Shown: in pieces, positions 9,073 through 15,371 of the stretch | Numbering within the stretch: position 1 is the first letter of the stretch | Layout: each line of letters opens with the position of its first letter | Source: Limnohabitans sp. | GTDB taxonomy: Bacteria > Planctomycetota > Phycisphaerae > Phycisphaerales > SM1A02 | DNA: 24,594 nucleotides | Direction: 5' to 3' | Assembly (NCBI GenBank): GCA_030054275.1 | Contig: JASGCF010000011.1 | Span: 1-24,594, forward strand | Program-made: the position numbers and the translations under genes | The notes under the pieces: model-generated | The model's database searches: none | What the model saw: the letters and a program-made list of their open reading frames with translations, nothing else | What the model was told of the DNA's origin: nothing

Positions 9073-9362
9073 GACCCCTCCTCCGGATTGCGCTTCTCGC
9101 GCTTCGGCAGCCCGCGCGGTTCGATCTCGGGAGATCCTCGACGGTCACATCGGACTCGAACTCTTCGGAAACTCCGAAGAGTTGCCGCGGGCCCACGCCT
9201 GCGATCGCCGCGAACTTGGAAGACCGGCTGACAAGTCGCCGACTCAACCGCCTCGCCCGCGGCGGAGGTCGCCAGGTCTCGCCGACCGCGTGCTGGTGTC
9301 GTGATCGAGCCTTGTCCGGTCTCGGCCCCGCGATGGCCGGCATGCAAGCGCGGAGGCGTCAA
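9069..9362 (-). CDS. Small ORF in hsd operon, possibly frameshifted; function unknown
   Basis: 97 codons between the DUF1016 gene and hsdS. The start is TTG (9362-9360), overlapping the upstream TGA as TTGA and preceded by GGAGG (complement of 9369-9373) at 6-nt spacing. Its own TGA overlaps the hsdS ATG as ATGA. These exact junctions match all others in the operon and argue for a real cistron. I recognise no family. The middle is odd: between about 9140 and 9220 this frame has about 44% G/C in third codon positions and is arginine-rich, while the frame of an overlapping ORF starting at ATG 9343 has about 77% and reads FAAIAGVGPRQLFGVSEEF. The last 19 codons (EIEPRGLPKREKRNPEEGS) read well again in the first frame. 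Compensating indels, a sequencing error pair or a pseudogene are possible. An 11-bp hairpin lies in the odd part. Confidence 0.45.
   Translation of the reverse strand: MTPPRLHAGHRGAETGQGSITTPARGRRDLATSAAGEAVESATCQPVFQVRGDRRRGPAATLRSFRRVRVRCDRRGSPEIEPRGLPKREKRNPEEGS
9159..9183 (-). other. 11-bp perfect inverted repeat inside hsd operon
   Basis: AACTCTTCGGA (9159-9169) and TCCGAAGAGTT (9173-9183) form a perfect 11-bp stem with a 3-nt loop. No T-run follows on either strand, so it is not an ordinary intrinsic terminator. It lies about 90 nt upstream of the hsdS start on the transcript, and in the stretch where the preferred reading frame changes. Confidence 0.7.
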
Positions 9363-10429
9363 CGCGCACCTCCGTCGAGCTCCGACTCCACATGCTCGGT
9401 GGGCAGGTCGCGGGACAGCTCGGCCTCCAGGGCCTCGATGGTCGGCAGTGCGGTGTCGAGAGGCTCGGGCAGCGCGCGAAGCAGCTGGTACTCGGCGACG
9501 CCCATGGGTCGGTCCGAACCCGACAGCGCATACTCGACGATCAGGCGGCGCTTGGTCCTGCAGAGCAGGAGCCCGATGGTCGGCCTGTCATCGACGGCCT
9601 TGAGTTGGGCGTCCACGGCCGCGAGGTAGAAGTTCAGCTGGCCTGCGTCCGCGGGGTCGAACTCCCGCGCCTTCAGCTCCACGACCACATACCGCTTGAG
9701 ACGCACGTGATAGAAGAGGAGATCGAGGAAGAACTCCCGACCGTCGACCTCGAGGCGCTGCTGTCGCCCGACGAACGCGAAGCCTTGACCAAGCTCGAGC
9801 AGGAAACGAGTGATGTGGCGGACCAATGCCGACTCGATGTCGCGCTCGTGCGCCTCCTCGCCGAGTCCCAGGAAATCGAAGTGGTATGGGTCCTTCAGCA
9901 CGGCCTGGACCAGCCCGGCCTCTCGGGCGGGAAGCTGGCGATCGAAGTTGGTCAGCGCAGCACCTTGGCGCGCGTGGGCCTTGGCCCGGATCTGGGCGAT
10001 CAGGATGTCGCGAGACCAGCCGTTGGCGACCGCTGCGGTGGCGTACCAGGCGCGCTCCGGTTCGTCCTTCAGGCTCGTCAGCAGGGTGACAATGTGGAAC
10101 CATGGCAATTCTGCAGCAGGTTGCTGCAGAAAGTGCAATGTCGGGCACGCAGCCGCGAACTGCCGCATGTACCAGAGGTTGCGAGCCGAAAGGCCTCGCA
10201 TGTCGGGGAAGGCCTCCCGCAGGTCGCCCGACAGGCGCTCGATGACCGACCTCCCCCAGCCGTCGGTCTCGATCCTTGCGAGGATCTCGCGACCTAACTC
10301 GTGGTAGAGCCGGATCTGCTCCGCGTTCGCGGCGAGCACGGCGCGCGCACGGGCGCCTTGGATCCGCGCCTTCAGGGTTCGAATCCACTCGCCGTAACCG
10401 TTGGGAACAGGGACTTCTGAAGGGGTCAT
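9359..10429 (-). CDS. DUF1016 / YhcG-family PD-(D/E)xK nuclease
   Basis: 356 residues from the ATG at 10429, which overlaps the hsdM stop as ATGA and has GGGGAG 8 nt upstream; the open frame continues 51 codons further but only as a shadow of hsdM. The N-terminal helical DUF1016_N domain (about 12-165) includes YHELGREILARI, GWGRSVIERLS and SARNLWYMRQF. The C-terminal nuclease-like domain (about 175-340) has PYHFDFLGL, D236 in FFLDLLFYH and E251-L-K253, the expected PD-(D/E)xK residues. The family recurs in type I restriction-modification operons, but its role there is not settled; extra nuclease or structural partner are both possible. Its place between hsdM and hsdS and its coupling at both ends suggest production in step with the complex. 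Confidence 0.92.
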   Translation of the reverse strand: MTPSEVPVPNGYGEWIRTLKARIQGARARAVLAANAEQIRLYHELGREILARIETDGWGRSVIERLSGDLREAFPDMRGLSARNLWYMRQFAAACPTLHFLQQPAAELPWFHIVTLLTSLKDEPERAWYATAAVANGWSRDILIAQIRAKAHARQGAALTNFDRQLPAREAGLVQAVLKDPYHFDFLGLGEEAHERDIESALVRHITRFLLELGQGFAFVGRQQRLEVDGREFFLDLLFYHVRLKRYVVVELKAREFDPADAGQLNFYLAAVDAQLKAVDDRPTIGLLLCRTKRRLIVEYALSGSDRPMGVAEYQLLRALPEPLDTALPTIEALEAELSRDLPTEHVESELDGGAR

Positions 10430-12168
10430 GCCGTCAGCTCCCCAAGCATGACGCGGATCCTGTCGGTCACGACCTTGAGGTCGGCGTCGATCGCGGCGAG
10501 CGCGCGTGGCGGCTGGAACACGTAGAAGTGCCGGTTGAACGGGATCTCGTAGCCGACCTTGGTCTTCTCCTCGTCGATCCACGCATCGGGTGCGTGCGGC
10601 TTCACTTCGCGGTCGAAGTACGCCTGCACATCCTCGGAGAGCGGCACATTCTCGGTGTCGCGCAGGCTCGAGTCCGGCGACGGCTTGCCCTTCGTCCTGC
10701 CCTTGGTCGAGAGCACGACCTTGCCCTTCGCGTCGCGCTCGGGGCGCTCGACGGTGATGGTGCGGTAGCCGAAGTCCTCGTTCTTGAAGATCCGCGAGAT
10801 CGGTTTGTCGTCGCGCGTGACCTCCTTAAACTTGCCGAAGATGCGGGTGATGTCGTCGATGTGCGCCTCGGAGAGCTGCTTGCGCTTGCTGCCGAGGCTC
10901 TTGCGCATCTTTTCGTAGAACTCGCCCGCGTCGATGAGCTGCACCTTGCCCTTGCGCGCCTTGGGCTTGCGGTTCGACACGATCCACACATAGGTCGCGA
11001 TGCCCGTGTTGTAGAACATGTCGGTGGGGAGCCCGATGATCGCCTCGACGAGGTCGTTCTCGAGCATGTGCCGGCGGATCTCGCTCTCGCCCGAGCCCGC
11101 GCCGCCGGTGAAGAGGGGCGAGCCGTTGAGGACGATGCCGAACCGGCTGCCGCCGTCCTTCGCGGGGCGCATCTTTGCCACGAGGTGGAGGAGGAAGAGG
11201 AGCGAGCCGTCGCTCACCCGCGGGAGCCCCGGGCCGAAGCGGCCGTTGTGCCCCTTGTCCTCGTGCTCCTTGCGGACCTCCTTCTCGATCTTCTTCCACT
11301 CGACGCCGAAGGGCGGGTTCGACAGCATGTAGTCGAAGCGCTCGCCCGCGAGGCCGTCCTCCGAGAGCGTGTTGCCCTGGCGGATGTTCTTGATGTCCTG
11401 CCCCTTGATGAGCATGTCGGCCTTGCAGATGGCGTAGGACTCGGGATTGAGCTCCTGCCCGTACATCACGAGGCGCGCCTTGGGGTTGATCTCGCGCAGG
11501 TGGTCGTCGGCCACGCTGAGCATGCCGCCCGTGCCCGCGGTCGGGTCGTACAGGGTGCGCACGACGCCGGGCTCGGTGAGCGCCTCGTCGTCCTCGGTGA
11601 AGAGGAGGCTGACCATCAGGCGGATGACCTCGCGCGGCGTGAAGTGCTCTCCTGCGGTCTCGTTCGAGAGTTCTGCGAACTTGCGGATGAGCTCCTCGAA
11701 GATCGAGCCCATCTCGGCGTTCGACACCTTGCGCGGGTGGAGGTCGATCGTCGCGAACTTCTCCGTGACCATGTAGAGGAGGTTCGCCTTCGCCAGCCGG
11801 TCGATCTGCGTCTCGAAGTCGAACTGCTCGAAGATGTCGCGCACGGCGGGAGAGAAGCCGTGGATGTACGAGCGCAGGTTGGCGGCGATGTTGTCCTGGT
11901 CACCCACCAGCTTCTTGAGGTCGAGCGGCGAGGCGTTGTAGAAGCTCTGCTTGGCGACGCGGGGGAGCATCACATCGGGGCTGAGCTTCTCCTTCTTGAG
12001 GGTCTTGGCCTGCTCGAGCACGGCTGCCTTGGTGGGCTCGAGCACGCAGTCGAGGCGGCGCAGCACGGTGAACGGGAGGATCACCTTGCCGTAGTCGGAC
12101 TGCTTGAAGTCGCCGCGGAGGAGATCGGCAACGGACCAGATGAAGGCGGAGAGGTTGGTGTCGGCCAT
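10426..12168 (-). CDS. hsdM: Type I restriction-modification DNA methyltransferase (HsdM)
   Basis: 580 residues. The start chosen is the ATG at 12168 (MADTNLSAFIW), with a GAGG-type site about 9 nt upstream; the frame is open much further but the extra part has no family character. The N-terminal helical HsdM_N domain covers about 6-145. The N6-adenine methylase domain follows, with GEHFTPREV (173-181), the SAM-binding DPTAGTGGML (208-217, motif I) and the catalytic NPPF (284-287, motif IV). It methylates adenine in the site chosen by HsdS, protecting host DNA. First gene of the leftward hsd operon, so its promoter should lie in 12169-12391. The stop overlaps the DUF1016 start (ATGA). All catalytic motifs are present. 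Confidence 0.96.
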   Translation of the reverse strand: MADTNLSAFIWSVADLLRGDFKQSDYGKVILPFTVLRRLDCVLEPTKAAVLEQAKTLKKEKLSPDVMLPRVAKQSFYNASPLDLKKLVGDQDNIAANLRSYIHGFSPAVRDIFEQFDFETQIDRLAKANLLYMVTEKFATIDLHPRKVSNAEMGSIFEELIRKFAELSNETAGEHFTPREVIRLMVSLLFTEDDEALTEPGVVRTLYDPTAGTGGMLSVADDHLREINPKARLVMYGQELNPESYAICKADMLIKGQDIKNIRQGNTLSEDGLAGERFDYMLSNPPFGVEWKKIEKEVRKEHEDKGHNGRFGPGLPRVSDGSLLFLLHLVAKMRPAKDGGSRFGIVLNGSPLFTGGAGSGESEIRRHMLENDLVEAIIGLPTDMFYNTGIATYVWIVSNRKPKARKGKVQLIDAGEFYEKMRKSLGSKRKQLSEAHIDDITRIFGKFKEVTRDDKPISRIFKNEDFGYRTITVERPERDAKGKVVLSTKGRTKGKPSPDSSLRDTENVPLSEDVQAYFDREVKPHAPDAWIDEEKTKVGYEIPFNRHFYVFQPPRALAAIDADLKVVTDRIRVMLGELTA

Positions 12169-12391
12169 GTCGACTTGCCTCGAAGCGCGCAGGACGGCGT
12201 AGGACGACCCATTCCCGTAGTGCTGCGCGTGGAATTGCAATGTAACAGCCGTGGTACCGCCGCGGCCGCACAGCAAGTGTCGGCGCCGTGGACTTTCATT
12301 GAAGTCTGTCGCGGTAGGATTTCGCAGCGAGGTGTGGGGGCTCCTATAGAAGCGGCGCTCGACATCATCGATGACTTGAGGACCCAGCATC
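12169..12391. promoter_or_regulatory. Divergent promoter region between hsdM and lipoprotein gene
   Basis: 223 bp separating two divergent genes, so it should hold both promoters. I cannot point to a convincing -35/-10 pair for hsdM. TATAGA near 12344 is a possible -10 for the lipoprotein but lacks a good -35. ATTGCAAT (12234-12241) is an 8-bp palindrome, not unexpected by chance. Confidence 0.45.
12378..12382 (+). promoter_or_regulatory. Ribosome-binding site favouring a CTG start
   Basis: GAGGA sits 9 nt before CTG at 12392. The frame has a TGA at 12377-12379 and no ATG, GTG or TTG before 12434, which would cut off the lipoprotein signal. Confidence 0.55.
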
Positions 12392-13240
12392 CTGAAATTC
12401 GCCCTTCGATGTATCGCACTCATCGCGATCCCCATGTTGACGGGTTGCGTAATGCGCCAAGAAATCCGCGTCTCGCCAGAGCCAGTATTCGGCGAGGCGC
12501 GAAGTGCGTGGACGATCGGTACCGAAGAGTCCGCTACCGTCGGTGATCTGATTCTTGCGAATGGACTTGATGTTCGGACAGGCCCAGCGTTTGAGTTGAC
12601 GCGGGAATTGAAGTTCTCGCTGCCTGGGTCGTATGGGGTTGGGTTTGATTGCACACTGCAGCCTTGTGTGCTGGAACCGCATCGCATCGTGGGCGACGAT
12701 GTGCTCTATGTGGCACCAAAAGGTGCAGGTTCCGCGACATTCAATGGCAAGTCAGTGTTCGCTGAGTTGGATGAACTAGGCCTCCGCGTCAACGAGCGAA
12801 CGGGAGTAGTTTCGTTGTACTGCGATAACGGGCGATTCAATGGAGTAGTCGCAGGCTTCGCTGTTTGGAAGCGAGCAATCTCTCCTGAAGAGCGCGCGGC
12901 GTTTCGGAAGACGACTTGTGAGCGCATGTTTTGGCGGCCACAGAGTGCCGCCCTTCGCTACTCCGGCAGTTCCGGCGGAGAAGTTCGATTTATCTACACC
13001 CGATATGCGTATGTGAATGCTGATGGCGTTCTCGTTGAACTGGATTCAACCGAGTTTCGCTTTGATGCGCCCTCCACCGGTCGAGGAGAGATCGCAGTCC
13101 GAGGCGCGCTGATTGAGTTACTGGCGACGACGCCGACTGAATTGCGGTACATCATTCGAACAGGCTTCAGTGCCCCGAATGATCGCGCTGCTCCGCCGAG
13201 CACACCAGAGTTGAAATCGCAGCGATCACCCGAGGCGTGA
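12392..13240 (+). CDS. Putative lipoprotein of unknown function, likely CTG start
   Basis: 282 residues if it starts at CTG 12392. From there the sequence is LKFALRCIALIAIPMLTGC: basic residues, a hydrophobic core and the lipobox LTGC, cut before the cysteine encoded at 12446-12448. The first ATG (12434) would leave only four residues before that cysteine and destroy the signal. GAGGA 9 nt upstream of CTG supports the choice; initiation at ATC 12389 or a sequencing error that removed an ATG are alternatives. The mature part has no domain I recognise; it is rich in short beta-like stretches (GEVRFIYTRYAYVNADGVLVELDSTEF). Predicted to be membrane-anchored outside the cytoplasm. It is divergent from hsdM and followed by a 449-bp gene-free stretch, so probably monocistronic. 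Confidence 0.7.
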   Translation: MKFALRCIALIAIPMLTGCVMRQEIRVSPEPVFGEARSAWTIGTEESATVGDLILANGLDVRTGPAFELTRELKFSLPGSYGVGFDCTLQPCVLEPHRIVGDDVLYVAPKGAGSATFNGKSVFAELDELGLRVNERTGVVSLYCDNGRFNGVVAGFAVWKRAISPEERAAFRKTTCERMFWRPQSAALRYSGSSGGEVRFIYTRYAYVNADGVLVELDSTEFRFDAPSTGRGEIAVRGALIELLATTPTELRYIIRTGFSAPNDRAAPPSTPELKSQRSPEA

Positions 13241-13689
13241 TGATCGCGAGTGCCCGCGACAGCTGCTGCGCGAAGCGCATGCAGCCGAAGTTGCTTTCGA
13301 CCCACCATCCGGTTCTGTGGCAGGACTTTGACTCATACGCGTGAGTTCAGTCGTTCACAGACAGAACCCCCTCCACGCAACGACGGAACTGCGTGCTGTG
13401 CCTCGGAAGCGCAGCATGGGCGTACGTCGACGTGCGTCAATAGACAACTACTGCTCGTACTCTCGCGAGTCGATCAAACCGCGCACACGCGTCTCAATCA
13501 CAAGAACCCCGCGATGCTCGCGGTAGGTTGCTGTGCATCGCACGCCATACATCGCACGCCGCACGGTCGATGCCGCGGGGATGTGTGCGGCGCACACAGC
13601 GGGAACACGCATTGAACAAGCAGGGGGCGCAGATGCATCAGCGAAATCGCAGTATTTCTCTTGACGCATATGCCTAGAAAGGAATACTG
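13241..13689. other. Gene-free stretch upstream of toxin-antitoxin pair
   Basis: 449 bp with no convincing gene. Open frames exist on both strands (121 codons plus, 73 codons minus) but are rich in Cys, Arg and His, lack good start signals and look like chance. CATCGCACGCC occurs twice near 13533-13560. The 3' end should carry the toxin-antitoxin promoter; the palindrome GCATATGC (13666-13673) next to TTGACG (13661-13666) is a possible autoregulatory operator. Confidence 0.5.
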
Positions 13690-14070
13690 ATGTGGGAGAT
13701 TGAGTTGTTGCCAGAGTTCGCGGAGTGGTGGCGGGAGTTGCCGGAGGAGACGCAGCAGGCCATCAGCCACGACATGCGGCTGCTTGCGATGCGAGGGCCA
13801 ATGCTCGGGAGGCCGTTGGTGGACACCATTCACGGGTCGCGGTTTCCGAATATGAAGGAGTTGAGGACCATGCATCTCGGCCGACAGTTCCGAACCTTCT
13901 TCGCGTTTGATCCGCGCCGTCGCGCAATCGTGCTCATTGGAGGCGACAAGACCGGGGACGCGAGGTTCTACGACAGGATGATCGTGCGGGCCGATGCGCT
14001 GTTCGCGGAGCACCTCTACCGACTCGCGCAGGGCCGCGATGGATCGAACGACGAAAGGAATCAGCCATGA
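13690..14070 (+). CDS. HigB/RelE-type toxin (phage Gp49-like family)
   Basis: 126 residues. The start is ATG 13690 with AGAAAGGA (13676-13683) 6 nt upstream. The sequence fits the HigB-like, phage-derived Gp49-like branch of the RelE superfamily: LLPEFAEWWRELPEE at the N-terminus, then MKELRTMHLGRQFRTFFAFDPRR and AIVLIGGDKTGD, the core beta strands with the basic residues that usually contact mRNA. Toxins of this group are ribosome-dependent mRNA interferases. The gene comes before its antitoxin, the HigBA order, and its TGA overlaps the antitoxin ATG (ATGA). It is a few residues longer than many members. Assignment to the family is firm; toxicity is inferred. Confidence 0.9.
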   Translation: MWEIELLPEFAEWWRELPEETQQAISHDMRLLAMRGPMLGRPLVDTIHGSRFPNMKELRTMHLGRQFRTFFAFDPRRRAIVLIGGDKTGDARFYDRMIVRADALFAEHLYRLAQGRDGSNDERNQP

Positions 14071-14534
14071 TGTCGGAGTACCGATTGATGAAGTGGTCGG
14101 AGCTTGAGGCCACGATGTCGCCCGAGTCGCGCGCACGGGTGGACGCTCGCGTCCGCCAAACCATGTCGCGACTGCGCCTCTCCGATATCCGCGAAGCGGT
14201 CGGGCACACGCAGGTTGCGATCGCTGCGAAGCTCAAACTTGGTCAAGCGAGCGTGTCGAAGATCGAAAGCGCGGCCGACATGTACCTGAGCACGCTGCGC
14301 CGCTACATCGAAGCACTCGGCGGCGAACTTGTTGTCTCTGCGCAATTCCCTGAGGGCACGGTTGTCCCCATCGATAGCCTGTCGAGCGCGACAAAAGCGC
14401 GAAAGAAGCGTGCGACGGCGAAGAAAAAAGCACTTGGGAAGAAACTTGCCGCGACAAAGTCAACGGCAACGAAGTCCGCAGCGAAACCAAAGCGCGCGCG
14501 ATCAAAAGTCACGCGCTCAAACTCCACACGCTGA
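14067..14534 (+). CDS. XRE-family antitoxin (HigA-like) with basic C-terminal tail
   Basis: 155 residues. ATG 14067 overlaps the toxin stop and has AAAGGA 8 nt upstream. An N-terminal helical part (about 1-40) is followed by a helix-turn-helix (about 41-90: IREAVGHTQVAIAAKLKLGQ, then ASVSKIESAADMYLSTLRRY), a typical XRE DNA-binding domain. It should neutralise the toxin and repress the operon, perhaps at GCATATGC upstream. The unusual part is residues 110-155: 19 of 46 residues are Lys or Arg with no acidic residue, and Ala, Thr and Ser fill most of the rest, resembling histone H1-like bacterial tails. Ordinary HigA proteins end soon after the HTH domain. The stop is 12 bp from the convergent carbonic anhydrase stop. 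Confidence 0.9.
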   Translation: MMSEYRLMKWSELEATMSPESRARVDARVRQTMSRLRLSDIREAVGHTQVAIAAKLKLGQASVSKIESAADMYLSTLRRYIEALGGELVVSAQFPEGTVVPIDSLSSATKARKKRATAKKKALGKKLAATKSTATKSAAKPKRARSKVTRSNSTR

Positions 14535-14546
14535 ACGCCACCCGCG

Positions 14547-15254
14547 TCAATCGATAAATCGCACGACGCCCGTCTCGACTTCATAGATCCCGCGCAACAT
14601 CGTGAGGTCGCCCTTCTCATGCGCCGCGCGCAAGATTTCGCTGCGCTTGAGTAACTGATCGGCCTGCCAGCGCACATTCGCTTCGGCCGCAGCAGTGAGG
14701 TTGTCGAACTTCTTTCCTTCAAGCGCTGGCGCGATCACCTTCGTGAACGAACCCATGTTGCCCGGAAGCGGCTTGCCTGCCACAGCCGCATCGACCGCAC
14801 CACACTTCGTGTGACCAAGCACCAGAATCGTGTGCACGCCAAGCGCGGCAACGCCGTATTCGAAAGTTCCCGCGGCGGTGTCGCTTTCTGAATTGCCCGC
14901 GACGCGCACAACAAACAACTCGCCAACACCCTGATCGAACACCATCTCGACCGGCACGCGCGAATCCGCACAACTCAACACACCAACCGACGGCGTTTGG
15001 CCGAATTCTCCAGTCTTTGCCACACGCTCGGTTTGCCATGTGTGCGCTGTTGCAGTGCTGTTCACAAATCGCGCGTTGCCAGCCTTGAGTTCTGCAAGCG
15101 CTGCACCCTTCGCGATGCCGTTCGGAGCTGCAGGTGTGGTTGCACGGGTTGTCGTATCTGACGAAGACGTTGTCGCGCAACCAACCGCTACAAAAAGCGG
15201 CGCAACAAATGTGAGTGCGAGATGAGGTAGTGAGAGTTGCGTTTGGAGGTTCAT
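14547..15254 (-). CDS. Beta-carbonic anhydrase, lipoprotein form
   Basis: 235 residues from ATG 15254. The open frame extends 35 codons upstream, but only this start gives the signal MNLQTQLSLPHLALTFVAPL ending in lipobox VAVGC (C26); the RBS is weak. A Ser/Thr-rich linker (29-45) leads to the enzyme domain. The zinc ligands are present: C95 with D97 and R99 in SCADSRVP, and H148 and C151 in HTKCGAVDA. It interconverts CO2 and bicarbonate. An outward-facing lipid-anchored location is predicted, unlike the usual cytoplasmic beta class, and would suit CO2/bicarbonate handling in the periplasm. The gene follows the two PEP-CTERM-like genes on the same strand but a hairpin with a T-rich tail separates them. 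Confidence 0.92.
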   Translation of the reverse strand: MNLQTQLSLPHLALTFVAPLFVAVGCATTSSSDTTTRATTPAAPNGIAKGAALAELKAGNARFVNSTATAHTWQTERVAKTGEFGQTPSVGVLSCADSRVPVEMVFDQGVGELFVVRVAGNSESDTAAGTFEYGVAALGVHTILVLGHTKCGAVDAAVAGKPLPGNMGSFTKVIAPALEGKKFDNLTAAAEANVRWQADQLLKRSEILRAAHEKGDLTMLRGIYEVETGVVRFID

Positions 15255-15267
15255 CCTAGAAAAGTAA

Positions 15268-15304
15268 CAACTCGGCCCGAGCCTTGCTGCTTCGAGCCGA
15301 GTTG
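15268..15304 (-). terminator. Stem-loop with T-rich tail before carbonic anhydrase
   Basis: CAACTCGGC (15268-15276) and GCCGAGTTG (15296-15304) form a 9-bp perfect stem with a 19-nt loop. Read leftward it is followed by TTACTTTT, as in an intrinsic terminator. A second stem, GGCGCG/CGCGCC (15317-15322 and 15332-15337), lies just before it. It could end transcription from 16019-15369 or act as a leader element of the carbonic anhydrase, whose ATG is only 13 nt beyond. Confidence 0.55.
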
Positions 15305-15337
15305 CTGTTCTGTCTTGGCGCGAGTTTTTGCCGCGCC

Positions 15338-15371
15338 GTGATTCATCGCCGTGATTCACTTTCGTGATTCA
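15338..15371. repeat. Three GTGATTCA direct repeats at 13-bp period
   Basis: GTGATTCA occurs at 15338-15345, 15351-15358 and 15364-15371 with exact 13-bp spacing. The last copy includes the stop codon of the PEP-CTERM-like gene. Confidence 0.85.

Noticed and set aside
10276..12546. 756-codon open frame antisense to hsdM
   Set aside because: Composition shadow; it spans the stop and start of real genes and has no recognisable domain.
12169..12687. N-terminal extension of hsdM by 173 codons
   Set aside because: It would run antisense through the lipoprotein start, lacks family similarity, and the ATG at 12168 starts exactly at the HsdM_N domain with a ribosome-binding site.
13250..13615. 121-codon plus-strand ORF
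   Set aside because: Cys, His, Arg and Thr-rich with no ribosome-binding site and no domain.
13448..13669. 73-codon minus-strand ORF upstream of the toxin
   Set aside because: Poor start signal and Cys/Arg-rich chance-like composition; the last 25 codons look slightly more protein-like but are not enough to call a gene.
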